Of a stretch of 64,000 bases of DNA, positions 26,507 through 38,752 are shown one piece after another (position 1 is the stretch's first letter; each line of letters begins with the position of its first letter). The notes beneath the pieces were generated by a model, which saw only the letters and a list, made by a program, of their open reading frames with translations, did not search any database and had not been told where the DNA came from. A program made the position numbers and the translations under genes. The stretch comes from CAVPDA01 sp963702495 (GTDB lineage: Bacteria > Pseudomonadota > Gammaproteobacteria > Burkholderiales > Rhodocyclaceae): contig CAVPDA010000006.1 in NCBI GenBank assembly GCA_963702495.1, positions 41,791 through 105,790 on the forward strand, given 5' to 3'.

Positions 26507-27886
26507 ATGGCTCGACATTTTGACGCGATCATCATCGGCAGCGGACAGGCCGGTCCGGCGCTGGCCGGGCGGCTGACGGGTGCGGGGATGTCCGTCGCCT
26601 TCATCGAGCGCGAGCACTTCGGCGGAACCTGCGTGAACGATGGCTGCATTCCGACCAAGGCGCTGGTGGCGAGCGCTCAAGCGGCCTTCGTGGCGCGGCG
26701 CCATCAGGATTTCGGCGTGACCGTCGGCGGGCCGATCGGCGTCGATATGCGCGCGGTGAAGGCGCGCAAGGACGCCATCGTAAGGGCGTCGGCAAACGGT
26801 GTTGCCGCCTGGGTGAAGGGCATGCCCGGCTTGAGTGTCCTGTGGGGCCATGCCCGCTTCACGGGGCCGCACAGCGTTGCCGTGAACGGCGAAGAGCTGG
26901 AGGCGGATCGGATCTTCATCAATGTCGGCGGCCGACCCTTCGTGCCCGACTGGCCCGCCCTGAAGGATATGCCGTACCTCACCAACACCGGCATGATGGA
27001 CGTGGATTTCCTGCCGGAGCATCTGGTAATCATAGGCGGCAGTTACATCGGGCTGGAGTTTGCGCAGATGTACCGCCGCTTCGGTGCGCGGGTGACGGTG
27101 GTGGAACAGGGGCGGCACCTGATTGCGCGCGAGGATGAAGACGTGTCGGAGGCCGTGCTCGACATCCTCGCCCGCGAGGGGATCGAGGTTCGGCTCAACG
27201 CCAGGTGCATCGGCGTGGAACAGCGCGACGGCGGCATCGCCGTATTCGCCGACTGCGCGGAGGGCGCGCCGCTCATCCTCGGCAGCCATCTGCTGCTGGC
27301 CATCGGCCGCCGCCCCAACACGGACGACCTGGGGCTCGGCGCGGCCGGCATCGACGCCGACGAGCGTGGCTTCATCCGGGTCGATGACCAGTGCCGGACC
27401 AATGTGCCGGGGGTATGGGCCATGGGCGATGTGAACGGCCGTGGCGCCTTCACGCACACTTCCTGGAACGACTACGAGATCGTGGCCGCCAACCTGCTCG
27501 ACAACGACCCCCGCCGCCTCACCGACCGCATCGCCGCCTACGCGCTGTTCATCGATCCGCCGCTGGGTCGAGCCGGAAAGAGCGAGCGCGAAGTGCGCGC
27601 TTCCGGCCGCCCGGCGCTGATCGGCAAGATGCCCATGACCCGCGTCGGCCGCGCCAGGGAGCGCGGCGAGACGCTGGGCTTCATGAAGGTCATCGTCGAT
27701 GCCGCGTCCCGGAAAATTCTCGGTGCGGCGCTGCTGGGCCTGAACGGCGACGAGATCATCCACTGCCTGCTCGATGCCATGTATGCGGATGCACCCTACA
27801 CCGTCATCTCGCGTGCCATGCACATCCACCCGACGGTGGCGGAACTCCTCCCCACGCTGCTGCAGGACCTGAAGCCGCTGCAGTAG
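26507..27886 (+). CDS. FAD-dependent pyridine nucleotide-disulfide oxidoreductase (mercuric reductase / lipoamide dehydrogenase-like)
   Basis: 459 residues from the ATG at 26507, which follows AAAGGAGGG. FAD-binding GSGQAGPALAGRL lies at the N-terminus; the redox disulfide is GGTCVNDGCIPTK; the NAD(P)-binding GGSYIGLEFAQM and FAD site GDVNGRGAFTHTSWND follow; the dimerisation domain ends with the active-site MHIHPTVAELLPT (His-x4-Glu). There is no HMA domain or C-terminal CC pair, so mercury reduction is unlikely. No 2-oxo-acid dehydrogenase genes are nearby, so the partner disulfide is unknown. A deleted relative lies at 20897-21236. Confidence 0.9.
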   Translation: MARHFDAIIIGSGQAGPALAGRLTGAGMSVAFIEREHFGGTCVNDGCIPTKALVASAQAAFVARRHQDFGVTVGGPIGVDMRAVKARKDAIVRASANGVAAWVKGMPGLSVLWGHARFTGPHSVAVNGEELEADRIFINVGGRPFVPDWPALKDMPYLTNTGMMDVDFLPEHLVIIGGSYIGLEFAQMYRRFGARVTVVEQGRHLIAREDEDVSEAVLDILAREGIEVRLNARCIGVEQRDGGIAVFADCAEGAPLILGSHLLLAIGRRPNTDDLGLGAAGIDADERGFIRVDDQCRTNVPGVWAMGDVNGRGAFTHTSWNDYEIVAANLLDNDPRRLTDRIAAYALFIDPPLGRAGKSEREVRASGRPALIGKMPMTRVGRARERGETLGFMKVIVDAASRKILGAALLGLNGDEIIHCLLDAMYADAPYTVISRAMHIHPTVAELLPTLLQDLKPLQ

Positions 27887-28257
27887 CCACCGATGCGGTG
27901 CGGGAAGACGCGGGCCACGATCGAACCGGAGCGCAAGGTCCTCGACCTGGGTCCTGAACTGCAGCGCTGGTTGCGCATGGCCGCCAACAGCGCCCACGTC
28001 TCGGGGAACGTGATCCGGTCGATCCAATCAGGGATTCCAGGGGAAGTGCGGCTCGCGGATGCGACCACCTTGATCAGGTATCCCGCGTGACGGGTTGTGG
28101 CCGGGTGCCGCCAAAGGTGCCGACGGCGATCCACAACGCATTCGCCTGCGGCTCCTCTTCCTTGGCTGCGGTGCGCTCGCGGGAGGTTTGGTCGCTGCCG
28201 TGATGTGCGCCCGCCGCACGCATGACCCGAATGCGTGCCGGAAATTGGGGTGCTACT
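27887..28257. other. intergenic region with no recognisable gene
   Basis: The minus-strand frame of the catalase-like remnant stays open across this stretch, but the translated sequence no longer resembles catalase or any family I know. Confidence 0.35.
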
Positions 28258-28525
28258 CTGCCCCCCCAGTCGCTTGGCGAACGAGACCGCGTATGCCGGA
28301 GAGCGGAACAGCAGCACCGGATCGTTCGTCGCCGCGATGCCCTCCTCCATGACCAAGGGGTCGAAATTGATCTTCTCGCACGCTGCCCCCTTCTGCGGCA
28401 TTGCCGCGGTAATCGTAAGAGTCCCGACCTTCATCTGCCTGCGACTCTCGGGCCAGGCCAGCGTCGGGTTGTCTTCCGGGTCTCCCGCTATCGCACTGAG
28501 CAGTAAGGGGCTGCGATCGATGTCC
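28258..28525 (-). pseudogene. C-terminal remnant of a catalase-family peroxidase (SrpA-like)
   Basis: The minus strand encodes GDPEDNPTLAWPESR, then KINFDPLVMEEGIAATNDPV and LFRSPAYAVSFAKRLGGQ, the C-terminal signature of SrpA-type catalase-like haem peroxidases. The haem-binding N-terminal two thirds are missing, cut off close to the mobile-element region that starts near 28545, and no stop follows GGQ. It is a non-functional remnant. Confidence 0.75.
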
Positions 28526-28764
28526 CGGCGCTTAATTAACTAGTGCTTGACCGAAAACCGCTCAATCCCAGCAACTGCAAAGGGTTCAATCGTTCTTCCT
28601 GTGCCGAAGAAGTGATGGTGGACGCGGGAAACGATGACGAAAGTGCCGAAATACGGGCGGTTTAGGACAAGGCGGTGGAAATCTTCACGCCAGAAACGGC
28701 GCTGGAGCTGCCGGCAAAAAAAATCTTCATTCCATTCCAGAATCCATGGCGTCTGTAGACCATA

Positions 28765-28772
28765 AGCATTAT
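28765..28772. repeat. 8-bp target-site duplication of IS1595 element (left)
   Basis: AGCATTAT immediately before the left inverted repeat; repeated exactly at 29857-29864. Confidence 0.9.
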
Positions 28773-29856
28773 CTGGGGTGTCCATTTAACCGGAGTTAAG
28801 CGTAAACTGGGGCGATGGAACGCCCCTGCGTCAGCACCCACGATCAAGCCTGGGGAGCTCCAGTCAAAGTTCGGTGAGCTGACTGATTGGATTCGGAATG
28901 GCTGAGAGCCTGCGATTCGTGTGCCCGTCCTGTGGCCATCCAGGAGGATGGCGGCTTGGCGACGGCAGGTTCATGTGCGCTGGATGCGGTAGCCGCACAT
29001 CAGTGATGGCAGGCACCATCTTTGACCGGACCCGTACCCCACTCACGGTTTGGTTTTCGGCCTGTTGGCATTTTGCTAGCGGCAAAGACGGGATCTCGGC
29101 GCTGAGCTTGAAGCGGACCTTGGAGATTGGCTCCTACCAGACGATGTGGGCGATCCTTCATCGCCTGCGGTCTGTGCTGATCGCCCCGATCGTGAGCGAC
29201 TTGCGGGAAGGTGGAGGTGGACGAAACCTCCATTGGCGGTAAAGAGGCCGGACTTCCGGGGGGCTGCGCCAAAGGGAAGAAGATCCTGACGTGCATCGCG
29301 ATCGAGATCCTGGAGCCGAAGGGCTTCGGGCGCTGTCGAATGGCGCCTGTGGCGGATGCCCCGCAGCATCGCTGCACGCCTGAGGTGGCGAACGTCGAGC
29401 CGGGGACGACTGGCATCACCGACGCCTGGCAGGGTTACCGGGGATTGGAGAACAAAGCGTCATCCATGAGAGCCGCAGCCAGCGGGCGGCCTCCGCGCGA
29501 GGCGAGGACCCCGGAGAACTCCTGCCAGGCGTGCATCGATAGCTTCCCTTGAAAACGCTGGCTATTGGGTACTCCGGGCGCGGTGGATTCCGCACACTTG
29601 CCAAGTTACTTGAACGAGTTCGTGTTCCGTTTCAATCGCCGCCGGTCACGTAGCCGCGGGATGCTGTTCTACCGGATCCTCGAGTTTGCTGTCGCCCATG
29701 GGCCGGTGCGTTACCAAGACCTTGTTATGAACCGGAGCCCAAAGTCTGTTCCGCCCATGCCGCCGAACCAACGAGGACATCCGCCCAGCTTGGAGCGATC
29801 CTCGCCGGGTCGCCCGTGGAGGCAAATCGCCAACTCCGGTTAAATGGACACCCCAG
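28773..29856 (+). mobile_element. IS1595-family insertion sequence, 1084 bp
   Basis: It is bounded by perfect 25-bp inverted repeats at 28773-28797 and 29832-29856 (starting CTGGGGTGTCCATTTAACCG) and by the 8-bp direct repeat AGCATTAT, the duplication size known for IS1595. It carries one transposase gene, which is frame-broken. It landed two bases before the start codon of the ISNCY transposase, removing that gene's promoter and ribosome site. Confidence 0.92.
28898..29843 (+). pseudogene. IS1595-family transposase, multiple frame breaks
   Basis: The first part has the zinc ribbon (FVCPSCGHPGGW, MCAGCGSRTS) and the IS1595 signature MAGTIFDRTRTPLTVWF. Around 29205 the frame changes to VEVDETSIGGKEAGL, holding the first acidic residues of the DDE/DDN core, and GTTGITDAWQGYRGL holds the next. 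Another change near 29465-29550 leads to DSAHLPSYLNEFVFRFNRR, the conserved C-terminal region. At least three indels and one stop interrupt it, so the copy as sequenced is inactive even though the element ends are perfect. Confidence 0.85.
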
Positions 29857-29864
29857 AGCATTAT
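29857..29864. repeat. 8-bp target-site duplication of IS1595 element (right)
   Basis: AGCATTAT, identical to 28765-28772, directly after the right inverted repeat. Confidence 0.9.
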
Positions 29865-29865
29865 A

Positions 29866-31456
29866 ATGACTGTCACCGAAAGACAAGTTCAAGCGATCTT
29901 TCCGGCGACAGGCGATGCGAGTGGTCCAGAACACCGAGATGCACATGGCGAAGACGATGTTTCCCGGGTCGTCCTCGACCCCAAGTCACGCGATCCCATC
30001 CCGCAGATGCTGAGAGGGCTGCAGCACCTGTACCGAGATGCGAGCCTGCGTGCGAAGCTGTTCCAGCTGCTTGAGTCAGAGATAGCGCCGAAGATCGATA
30101 AACGAATCGGGCGCCCCGGAATGCGCTGTGGTCGATCTGGTTGCGGCGTCATCCGGCTTGACCTGAACGCCGACTACGACCGTTTGCATGAATTGGTCAA
30201 TCAGCACATCACCATCCGGCAGATGCTCGGACACGGGCTGTTCGATCCGACCTCGTACCACTACCAGACGCTGAAAGACAACGTCACGTTATTCACACCG
30301 GAGCTGCTGGACAAGATCAACCAGATCGTCGTGGCTGCCGGTCACGAACTGGTAAAAAAAAGGAAGGCGAAGTCCTGCGTGGGCGTTGCGACTCCTTCGT
30401 GGTTGAGACCGACGTGCACTACCCGACCGATATCAGCCTGCTCTTTGACGCCACGCGCAAGCTCGTCGAACTGAGCGCGCGCCTGAGCGCCGATCAGGCT
30501 GAGCGACTGGCGCCAGCACGCCTACAACGTCAGGCACCTCAGCGGAACTTGCGTGCCGCGCAGAGCACCAAGCACCGCACGGCCCGCAGCGAAGCGCAGA
30601 AGGAGAAAAACGACGCGCGCGTGATCGAGGCGCACAAGGCTTACCTGGAGGTCGCCCAAGGCTATCTGGACAAGGCCCGGCAGACGCTGGCCAGGACTGC
30701 CGGAGGTGGTATCGAGTCCCTGGCGGCCAAGATCGAGATCGAGACGTTCATCAAACATGCCGAGCGCCAGATCGACCAGACGAGACGGCGGGTCATTCTG
30801 GGAGAAGTCATCCCCCATGCCGAGAAAGTCTTCTCGGTGTTCGAGACGCACACCGAGTGGATCAGCAAGGGCAAGGCCGGCGTGCCGGTCAACTGGGTTT
30901 GCGGGTGTGCGTCATGGAAGACCAGCATCGCTTCATGCTGCATCATCGGGTCATGGAAAAGCAGACCGATGACCAGGTGACGGTGGCCATGGTCAAAGAG
31001 ACAAAGGAGCGCTTTGCCGACCTGCAGGCCTGCAGCTTTGACAAAGGATTCCACTCCCCGGCCAACCAGCAGGAACTGCAGGCCCATCTGAAGCTGGTGG
31101 CCTTGCCGAGAAAGGGCAAGCTGTCGCAACCGGCACAAGCGGTAGAGAGCACGGAGGACTTCGTCAAGGCGCGCGCTCAGCACTCGGCAGTCGAGTCGGC
31201 GGTCAACGCGCTCGAGTGCATGGGCTTGATCGCTGTCCGGCCCTTGCATTGGCGGATTCAAACGTCCGTCGCGCTGGCGAAGGTGGCGAGGAGCATCCAT
31301 CGCATCGGTGCCAGACTGCGGGAACAGGAAAACCGGCGGGCCAGCGCAAGAGCCGGTACGCAACGTGACATGCCCCACAAACTGGCGGCATGCCGACGCC
31401 AAGCCCGGCGTTCGCGGTGGGCCGGAGTCGCCGGGCGCGCGTGCCTATCGGTATGA
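29866..31456 (+). pseudogene. ISNCY-family transposase, frame-broken at two places
   Basis: The start ATG at 29866 opens TERQVQAIFP. DPIPQMLRGLQHLYRDASL and RQMLGHGLFDPTSYHYQTLKD are typical of ISNCY N-terminal regions. At an A8 run (30354-30361) the frame must slip to continue as EGEVLRGRCDSFVVETDVHY, which carries a catalytic acid, then HTEWISKGKAGVPV. Near 30890 a base is missing, and the next frame continues GLRVCVMEDQHRFMLHH and CSFDKGFHSPANQQEL to about 31456. The A8 slip could be programmed -1 frameshifting, as in other IS families; the second break cannot easily be explained that way. Confidence 0.75.
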
Positions 31457-31703
31457 CGGCGGCATCTTTTGCTATATAGCACACTTATTCGCCCGTGGCG
31501 CCTGGCGCGAACCGTCGTAGACGTGACATGGACGGACGCGCCTGCGCATTCGGTGTCGCCCGATCGCTTGAAACGCCGTACCGCCGGCGCCGATAATCTT
31601 CCCCACTCGAGGCTCTCCCCTGCTCCCGTCGCCAACGAACAATCACTCTGAGGGAACCGTGTCTTGAGTTGCCAGCACATGCCATTGCGGGACGCCCTGC
31701 CCC

Positions 31704-31805
31704 ATCGGCTTCGGCGGTCCAGACGAAGTGAACGGGATTCTGGCGATGCATGGCGATGAATTCGTCGATGGCCCCGATCAGTCCCGGGACGATCTTGAGG
31801 AGCCA
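31704..31805 (-). pseudogene. C-terminal scrap of an IS630-family transposase
   Basis: The minus strand reads KIVPGLIGAIDEFIAMHRQN then PVHFVWTAEAD, which matches the conserved C-terminal end of IS630-like transposases (the glutamate-containing helix followed by PFVWTKxAD). Nothing else of the element can be recognised. It lies between the ISNCY remnant and the rhodanese gene. Confidence 0.55.
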
Positions 31806-31930
31806 CGCTCCGGGCGATCGGTGGCCAGACTTCGAAGGGCCCTAAAGTCTCCCATGGCTTTGCCGGTATGTTTGTGGCTGGACGCCCGCCATCCCGGCTG
31901 CGCGAGACGCAAAAAGATCGAGGATGAAGA

Positions 31931-32395
31931 ATGAACACCCTGCGCGTTGGACGGATTCTTGTTCTGGCATTGGCTGCGGCAGGGTTGTGGATCAGCACGT
32001 CGCCCGACACCTACGCGGTGGAGGAAACGCCCCACAAGATTGATGGAGGAGCGTTGGTCGATGCGCCTAGGTCCAAAGCGCTCGCGGACAAGGGCGCCGT
32101 CGTCATCGACGCGCGCGTTCCGGCCGAATATGCGGAGATGCATATCAAGGGAGCGAAAAGCGTGCTGTACAGGGAGGTCCACCCGAGGGAGTCGAAGCTG
32201 TCCCCGGACGACAAGTTCGACCTCGCCAAGCTGCCTGCAGAAAAGAACACGCCGCTGGTGTTCTACTGCAACGGCTCGCCGTGCTGGAAGGGCTACAAGG
32301 CTGCTGCCGCTGCCATCAAGGCCGGCTACACGCATGTCTATTGGTTCCGTGACGGGTTGCCGGCCTGGATGGACAAGGGCTATCCAGTCGAGTGA
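31931..32395 (+). CDS. exported rhodanese-like sulfurtransferase
   Basis: 154 residues. A signal peptide (ILVLALAAAGLWISTSP) points to the periplasm. A single rhodanese domain follows: GAVVIDARVPAEYAEMHIKG, and the active loop FYCNGSPCWKGYKAAAAAI with the catalytic Cys and a second Cys five residues later. Single-domain periplasmic rhodaneses carry sulfane sulfur or act in redox/cyanide detoxification; the partner is unknown. GATCGAGGATGAAG precedes the ATG, giving a weak GAGG site. The gene stands alone. Confidence 0.9.
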   Translation: MNTLRVGRILVLALAAAGLWISTSPDTYAVEETPHKIDGGALVDAPRSKALADKGAVVIDARVPAEYAEMHIKGAKSVLYREVHPRESKLSPDDKFDLAKLPAEKNTPLVFYCNGSPCWKGYKAAAAAIKAGYTHVYWFRDGLPAWMDKGYPVE

Positions 32396-33059
32396 ATCGT
32401 CCAACTTTCCCTCGTTTCCTGGGAGGGGCAAGAGGATGGCAAAGTCATGAGCTTCGGTATCCGCCTAAAGCGGTCGGCGGTGAGCGAGAAGAATGCGGCC
32501 TTGGTGCAAGAGGCTGTCGGCCCGGCGTACCGCTTCGCACAGCAGGCGGCTGGCCCAAGCATGTCGATGGCTGCATTTCGCCTTTGCGTCGTTCCGCAAC
32601 TGCTATCTACATCCGCGGTCAGGCGCAGCAAGAGAAATCCAGCGGGGCGGATTGGGCACGCTCGACAAATGTCGCCGGCGAGCACTCGGTGCGCACATGA
32701 CCGGTCTGAGAGGACGCCGCTTGCTCCGTATGCACGGCTCACCCGCCCAGTCCGGCGGCTGTTGCAGCTAACCAGCCTTGCCGGTTATGCCCAGGCAGCG
32801 CGAGCACATCCCCGGTCGCATGCTCCCTCGATATTCGGGGGCATTGTGGCTGGAAAGGCATACCTAAGCCGGCCGCGCCGGAACCAGACAGGTTCGCCCG
32901 CAACCTCCGGCCGGAAATCCTGCCATGTTGGAACAAGGGGAGAACCCCCTTGTAAATCCCCCAGCCCCGCCGTTCGGGGAATTCTTCGCCAGAATCGTCG
33001 TGATTTCACCCGTAAGAGTCAATTAACTGCGGGTGTCCGCAGCGTGAGACGGATACCGC
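32396..33059. other. intergenic region holding repeat copy B
   Basis: About 660 bases. Open frames exist on both strands, but none shows a family or ribosome site. The right part, 32895-33000, is the second copy of the hairpin repeat described at 3520-3665; the rest is featureless to me. Confidence 0.4.
32895..33000. repeat. dispersed intergenic repeat with conserved hairpin, copy B
   Basis: Same orientation and order as copy A: CTCCGGCCGGAAATCCTGCC, the hairpin CAAGGGG-AGAAC-CCCCTTG (32934-32952), AAATCCC and TTCGCCAGAA. The loop differs from copy A while the stem is kept. It sits just upstream of the hybrid kinase gene. Confidence 0.6.
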
Positions 33060-35612
<2,553 letters not shown>

Positions 35613-35679
35613 CAAATCCCTGCCAGGCCAGATAGCGAGCCTCGGATGACAGTCCTTGCCGGTCGTCTGATTCCGAGCC

Positions 35680-36030
35680 GTGCTGGATGTCAGCAATCGC
35701 CGAACTGGGGTTCCCGAGCCTGCCGTCACGAGCGACACCGAGGCCTCGGTCAGCCGCCGTTTGTGTGTCGGACCATTGAATGATTGCCTGCGCGCGTTCG
35801 ACTTCGCGCTGGCGGCCTTGAGCTGGTTCCTGCGTCCTTGGTTGTTCGTCCTCGCCTCGGCACTGGTGGCGCATGTCCTGTACCGGCGGAAGTTTCACTC
35901 CAAGGCCCTGCATGCGCCGACCAGACCGAGGTCGCTGACCCAGTCTCTTCATCTGCCGCAACGTATGCCGGCCGAACTGGGCCTCGGCGCAAAAAGCACC
36001 CGAGTCGGCGATCAACCCCGCCAAGCGTGA
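35680..36030 (+). CDS. hypothetical small protein with one membrane helix
   Basis: 116-residue frame with one hydrophobic segment (LAALSWFLRPWLFVLASALV) and basic flanks. There is no recognised family and no good ribosome site, and the gap (35613-36195) is otherwise empty. It could be a chance frame in GC-rich DNA. Confidence 0.25.
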   Translation: MLDVSNRRTGVPEPAVTSDTEASVSRRLCVGPLNDCLRAFDFALAALSWFLRPWLFVLASALVAHVLYRRKFHSKALHAPTRPRSLTQSLHLPQRMPAELGLGAKSTRVGDQPRQA

Positions 36031-36195
36031 CGCGGCACCGGCAGTCGCTCGGACGTGCGGCCCCGCCGTGCCGGCGGTCCATCTAAAGTCGGTGGCAGCG
36101 GCCCGCGGCCGAGCGGCCGCCGTCGCGTCGGTAGGGGATAGTCGCGCAGCCGCAAAACGCCGAGGCGCCAGCGGTGGCCATGCGATAATTGCGCG

Positions 36196-37293
36196 ATGCA
36201 GCACACGCATATCGATGAGGATCTTTACTGTCTTCTCGGCGTCAACTCCGCCGCCTCGGCGGACGAGATCCGGCGCGCGTATCGCAAGCTCGCGATGATC
36301 TGGCATCCGGACCGCAATATCTCCGCCGACGCCGAGGAAACCTTCAAGCGCATCCGACTTGCCTATGAAGTCCTGCGCGAGCCGAAGCGGCGTACCGAAT
36401 ACGATCGCAACGTCACGTCGCACGCACACCGACGACATGACGCCCAGGGACAGCCGGCATCGACAGCGCAACCCGAAGCATCGTCGCGGCGCGCCCCCAA
36501 CCTGAGCCGCCACGTGAGCATCTCGCTCGAGGAGCAGTTGCGCGGTTGTCGTGCCAAGCTCAGGCTCACGCGCACCGAGTATTGCCGGCATTGCGGCGGC
36601 TCCAGGCACGGCAACCTGCCGCCGATCGCCTGCGGCACATGCAGGGGATCGGGTTACGTGCGAAATCCTCTTGGTCTATTCTCGTTGTTTCGCGCTGCCG
36701 CGGTCGCCTGCACGGACTGTGACGGGAAGGGCACGATCCGCCCGAAGTGCGAAGCCTGCGCGGGAACGGGACTCAGCGCACGCAAGACCGGCCATCTGCA
36801 GTTCGAGGTTCCCGCGGGCATCCGCCCGGGAGCGAGCTTGCGCGTGCGCGGGCACGGGCGGCGCGGCCGCAGCGGCGAGGCACCCGGAGACCTGCTGGTT
36901 CACGTTGGCGTTGCACCGCATCCGCTGTTCGAACCGGACTTTCCCGATCTGCGCTGCGAGATGCCGGTCAGCGTGTTTCGTGCGCTGGCAGGCGGCACCC
37001 TTGAAGTGCCCACGCTGGGGGCAGCGGTTTCGGTCCCGCTGTCTTCCGAACCGGTCGATGGAGCGGAGTTGCGCATTCCCGGTCACGGCATGCTGGACGG
37101 CGCCTCGGGGCGACGCGGCGACCTGTTGGTCCGGGTGCGCCTGATTCGACCTCAACCGCTCTCCGACACGCACCTGGCCCTGCTGGCGGAACTGGAACAG
37201 CTTTCGGTAAGCGACCCTGCGCACACCGACTGGCTGCGGCGCCGGCAGGATGCTGAACGGCGCAAGTCGCGGCCGAATCGACCGCCGGAATAG
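36196..37293 (+). CDS. DnaJ-like Hsp40 co-chaperone with zinc-finger domain
   Basis: 365 residues. The J domain spans residues 8-72 with the HPD motif in KLAMIWHPDRN, needed to stimulate DnaK ATPase. After a short linker rich in S, A and R, rather than the usual G/F stretch, come four CxxC pairs (CRHCGGS, CGTCRGSG, CTDCDGKG, CEACAGTG), forming two zinc centres. The two C-terminal substrate-binding beta domains follow. It is a type-I-like Hsp40, but the atypical linker and diverged first finger suggest a second, specialised DnaJ rather than the housekeeping one. No dnaK or grpE is adjacent. Confidence 0.88.
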   Translation: MQHTHIDEDLYCLLGVNSAASADEIRRAYRKLAMIWHPDRNISADAEETFKRIRLAYEVLREPKRRTEYDRNVTSHAHRRHDAQGQPASTAQPEASSRRAPNLSRHVSISLEEQLRGCRAKLRLTRTEYCRHCGGSRHGNLPPIACGTCRGSGYVRNPLGLFSLFRAAAVACTDCDGKGTIRPKCEACAGTGLSARKTGHLQFEVPAGIRPGASLRVRGHGRRGRSGEAPGDLLVHVGVAPHPLFEPDFPDLRCEMPVSVFRALAGGTLEVPTLGAAVSVPLSSEPVDGAELRIPGHGMLDGASGRRGDLLVRVRLIRPQPLSDTHLALLAELEQLSVSDPAHTDWLRRRQDAERRKSRPNRPPE

Positions 37294-37564
37294 CTCCCCG
37301 TGTCGTCATCGTGGAAAGATCGCTTCGCGGATAGTCCGCGCAAGCCGCGCCGGCATGATCGGGCTTCTGCCCCGGTTTGCCTTCGCCGCGATCCCCCTGG
37401 ACAACGACTGCCGCCGGCCCCGCGAGCCGATGAAGCTGCCGGCCCCCGAGGTTCCGAAGGGCCCCAAGGCCGAGAACGGATCCTGGATCGGCCGGTCAAC
37501 TACAGCGTCGCCCTCCCCCGGCGCAAGGAGGGGCGGTGCCCATACCCATACGCAGATTCCAACC

Positions 37565-38752
37565 ATGACGAGACGTACTCCCACAAGAGCAATCGCGGCT
37601 AGCCTCACAGTCGTGCTGCTTGTAGTCGTTGGGCTGGTCGCCGTGTCCTGCGGCCCGGACGCTACTTTGGATGCCAAGGTCGCGCAGGAAGGGAAGCCCG
37701 CCAGCCCGGCCCAGGCCGCCGCGACCAAACCGGCGCTGACCGTGAGCGCCACCACGGCGCAGCGCCTGGACTGGGCGCAGACCCTGAGCGCCCACGGCAA
37801 CATCGCCGCCTGGCAGGAGACGGTGATCGGCGCCGAGATCAGCAGCCTGCGGCTGACCGAGGTGCTGGTGAATGTCGGCGACACGGTGAAGAAGGGCCAG
37901 TTGCTGGCGCGCGTTGACAGCCAGACGGTCGAGGCGGAGCTGGCCCAGTCCAGGGCCGCCGTGGCGGAGGCGCAGGCGACGCTGGCTGAGGCGCGGGCCA
38001 ACGCCGAACGCGCGCGCCTGCTGCAGCCCAAGGGCATGATCAGCGCGCAGCAGTTCAACCAGCTCGTGACGGCGGAGCAAACGGCGGCGGCGCGGCTCGC
38101 TTCGGCCCAGGCCCGGGTGCGCACGGACGAAGTGCGCCTGGCCCAGATGCGGGTGGTGGCGCACGACGACGGCGTCATTTCAGCACGCGCCGCCACCGTC
38201 GGTTCGCTGACCCAGCCGGGCCAGGAGCTGTTCCGGCTGATCCGCGGCGGCCGGCTCGAGTGGCGCGCCGAGGTCACCGCGGAAGAACTGGGCCGGCTCC
38301 GCCCGGGCACGCCGGCGACGCTGCTGGCGGCGGACGGCACGCGGGTGCAGGGCAAGGTGCGCATGGTGGCGCCGACGGTGGACCCGCAGACGCGCAATGC
38401 CCTGGTGTATGTCGATCTGCCCACGCCGGCGGCGGGCGGCGCGCTGCGCGCCGGCATGTTCGCCCGCGGCGAGTTCGAACTGGGCCGTGCCGCCGCGCTG
38501 ACGCTGCCGCAGTCCGCGGTGCTGCTGCGCGAAGGCTTCTCCTATGTGTTCCGCATCGAAGGCGACAAGGCGGTGCAGACCAAAGTGAGCGTCGGCCGGC
38601 GCGCCGGCGAGCGCATCGAGATCACCGGCGGCCTCGAACCGGGCACCTCCGTGGTGGCCCAGGGGGCGGGCTTCCTCGCCGACGGCGACACGGTGCGGGT
38701 GGTCGCGGACGGCACCGGAGCGGCGCCGAGCGTTGCAGGAGGAAAGCCGTGA
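37565..38752 (+). CDS. RND efflux periplasmic adaptor (HlyD/AcrA family), lipoprotein
   Basis: 395 residues from the ATG at 37565. A signal segment (AASLTVVLLVVVGLVAVSC) ends with a likely lipidated Cys. LTVSATTAQRLDWAQTLSAHG starts the barrel region, EVLVNVGDTVKKGQLLARVD is the lipoyl half, an alpha-helical hairpin rich in A, E and R follows, then VVAHDDGVISAR and the membrane-proximal domain. It bridges the inner-membrane pump to an outer-membrane channel; no TolC-like gene is in the window. Its stop overlaps the GTG start of the pump gene. Confidence 0.92.
   Translation: MTRRTPTRAIAASLTVVLLVVVGLVAVSCGPDATLDAKVAQEGKPASPAQAAATKPALTVSATTAQRLDWAQTLSAHGNIAAWQETVIGAEISSLRLTEVLVNVGDTVKKGQLLARVDSQTVEAELAQSRAAVAEAQATLAEARANAERARLLQPKGMISAQQFNQLVTAEQTAAARLASAQARVRTDEVRLAQMRVVAHDDGVISARAATVGSLTQPGQELFRLIRGGRLEWRAEVTAEELGRLRPGTPATLLAADGTRVQGKVRMVAPTVDPQTRNALVYVDLPTPAAGGALRAGMFARGEFELGRAAALTLPQSAVLLREGFSYVFRIEGDKAVQTKVSVGRRAGERIEITGGLEPGTSVVAQGAGFLADGDTVRVVADGTGAAPSVAGGKP

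Larger units (their letters stand above)
28545..31470 (+). mobile_element. ISNCY-type element, broken, carrying a nested IS1595 element (ends approximate)
   Basis: The region contains an ISNCY-family transposase in pieces (29866-31456) and its upstream sequence (about 28545-28772), separated by the IS1595 insertion. I could not find terminal inverted repeats or a target duplication, so both ends are estimates. Confidence 0.45.

Noticed and set aside
26507..27886. Mercuric reductase merA
   Set aside because: No N-terminal HMA domain, no C-terminal cysteine pair and no mer genes around.
26201..28027. 608-codon minus-strand frame opposite the oxidoreductase
   Set aside because: Long only because of GC codon bias; the plus strand encodes a complete enzyme with all motifs.
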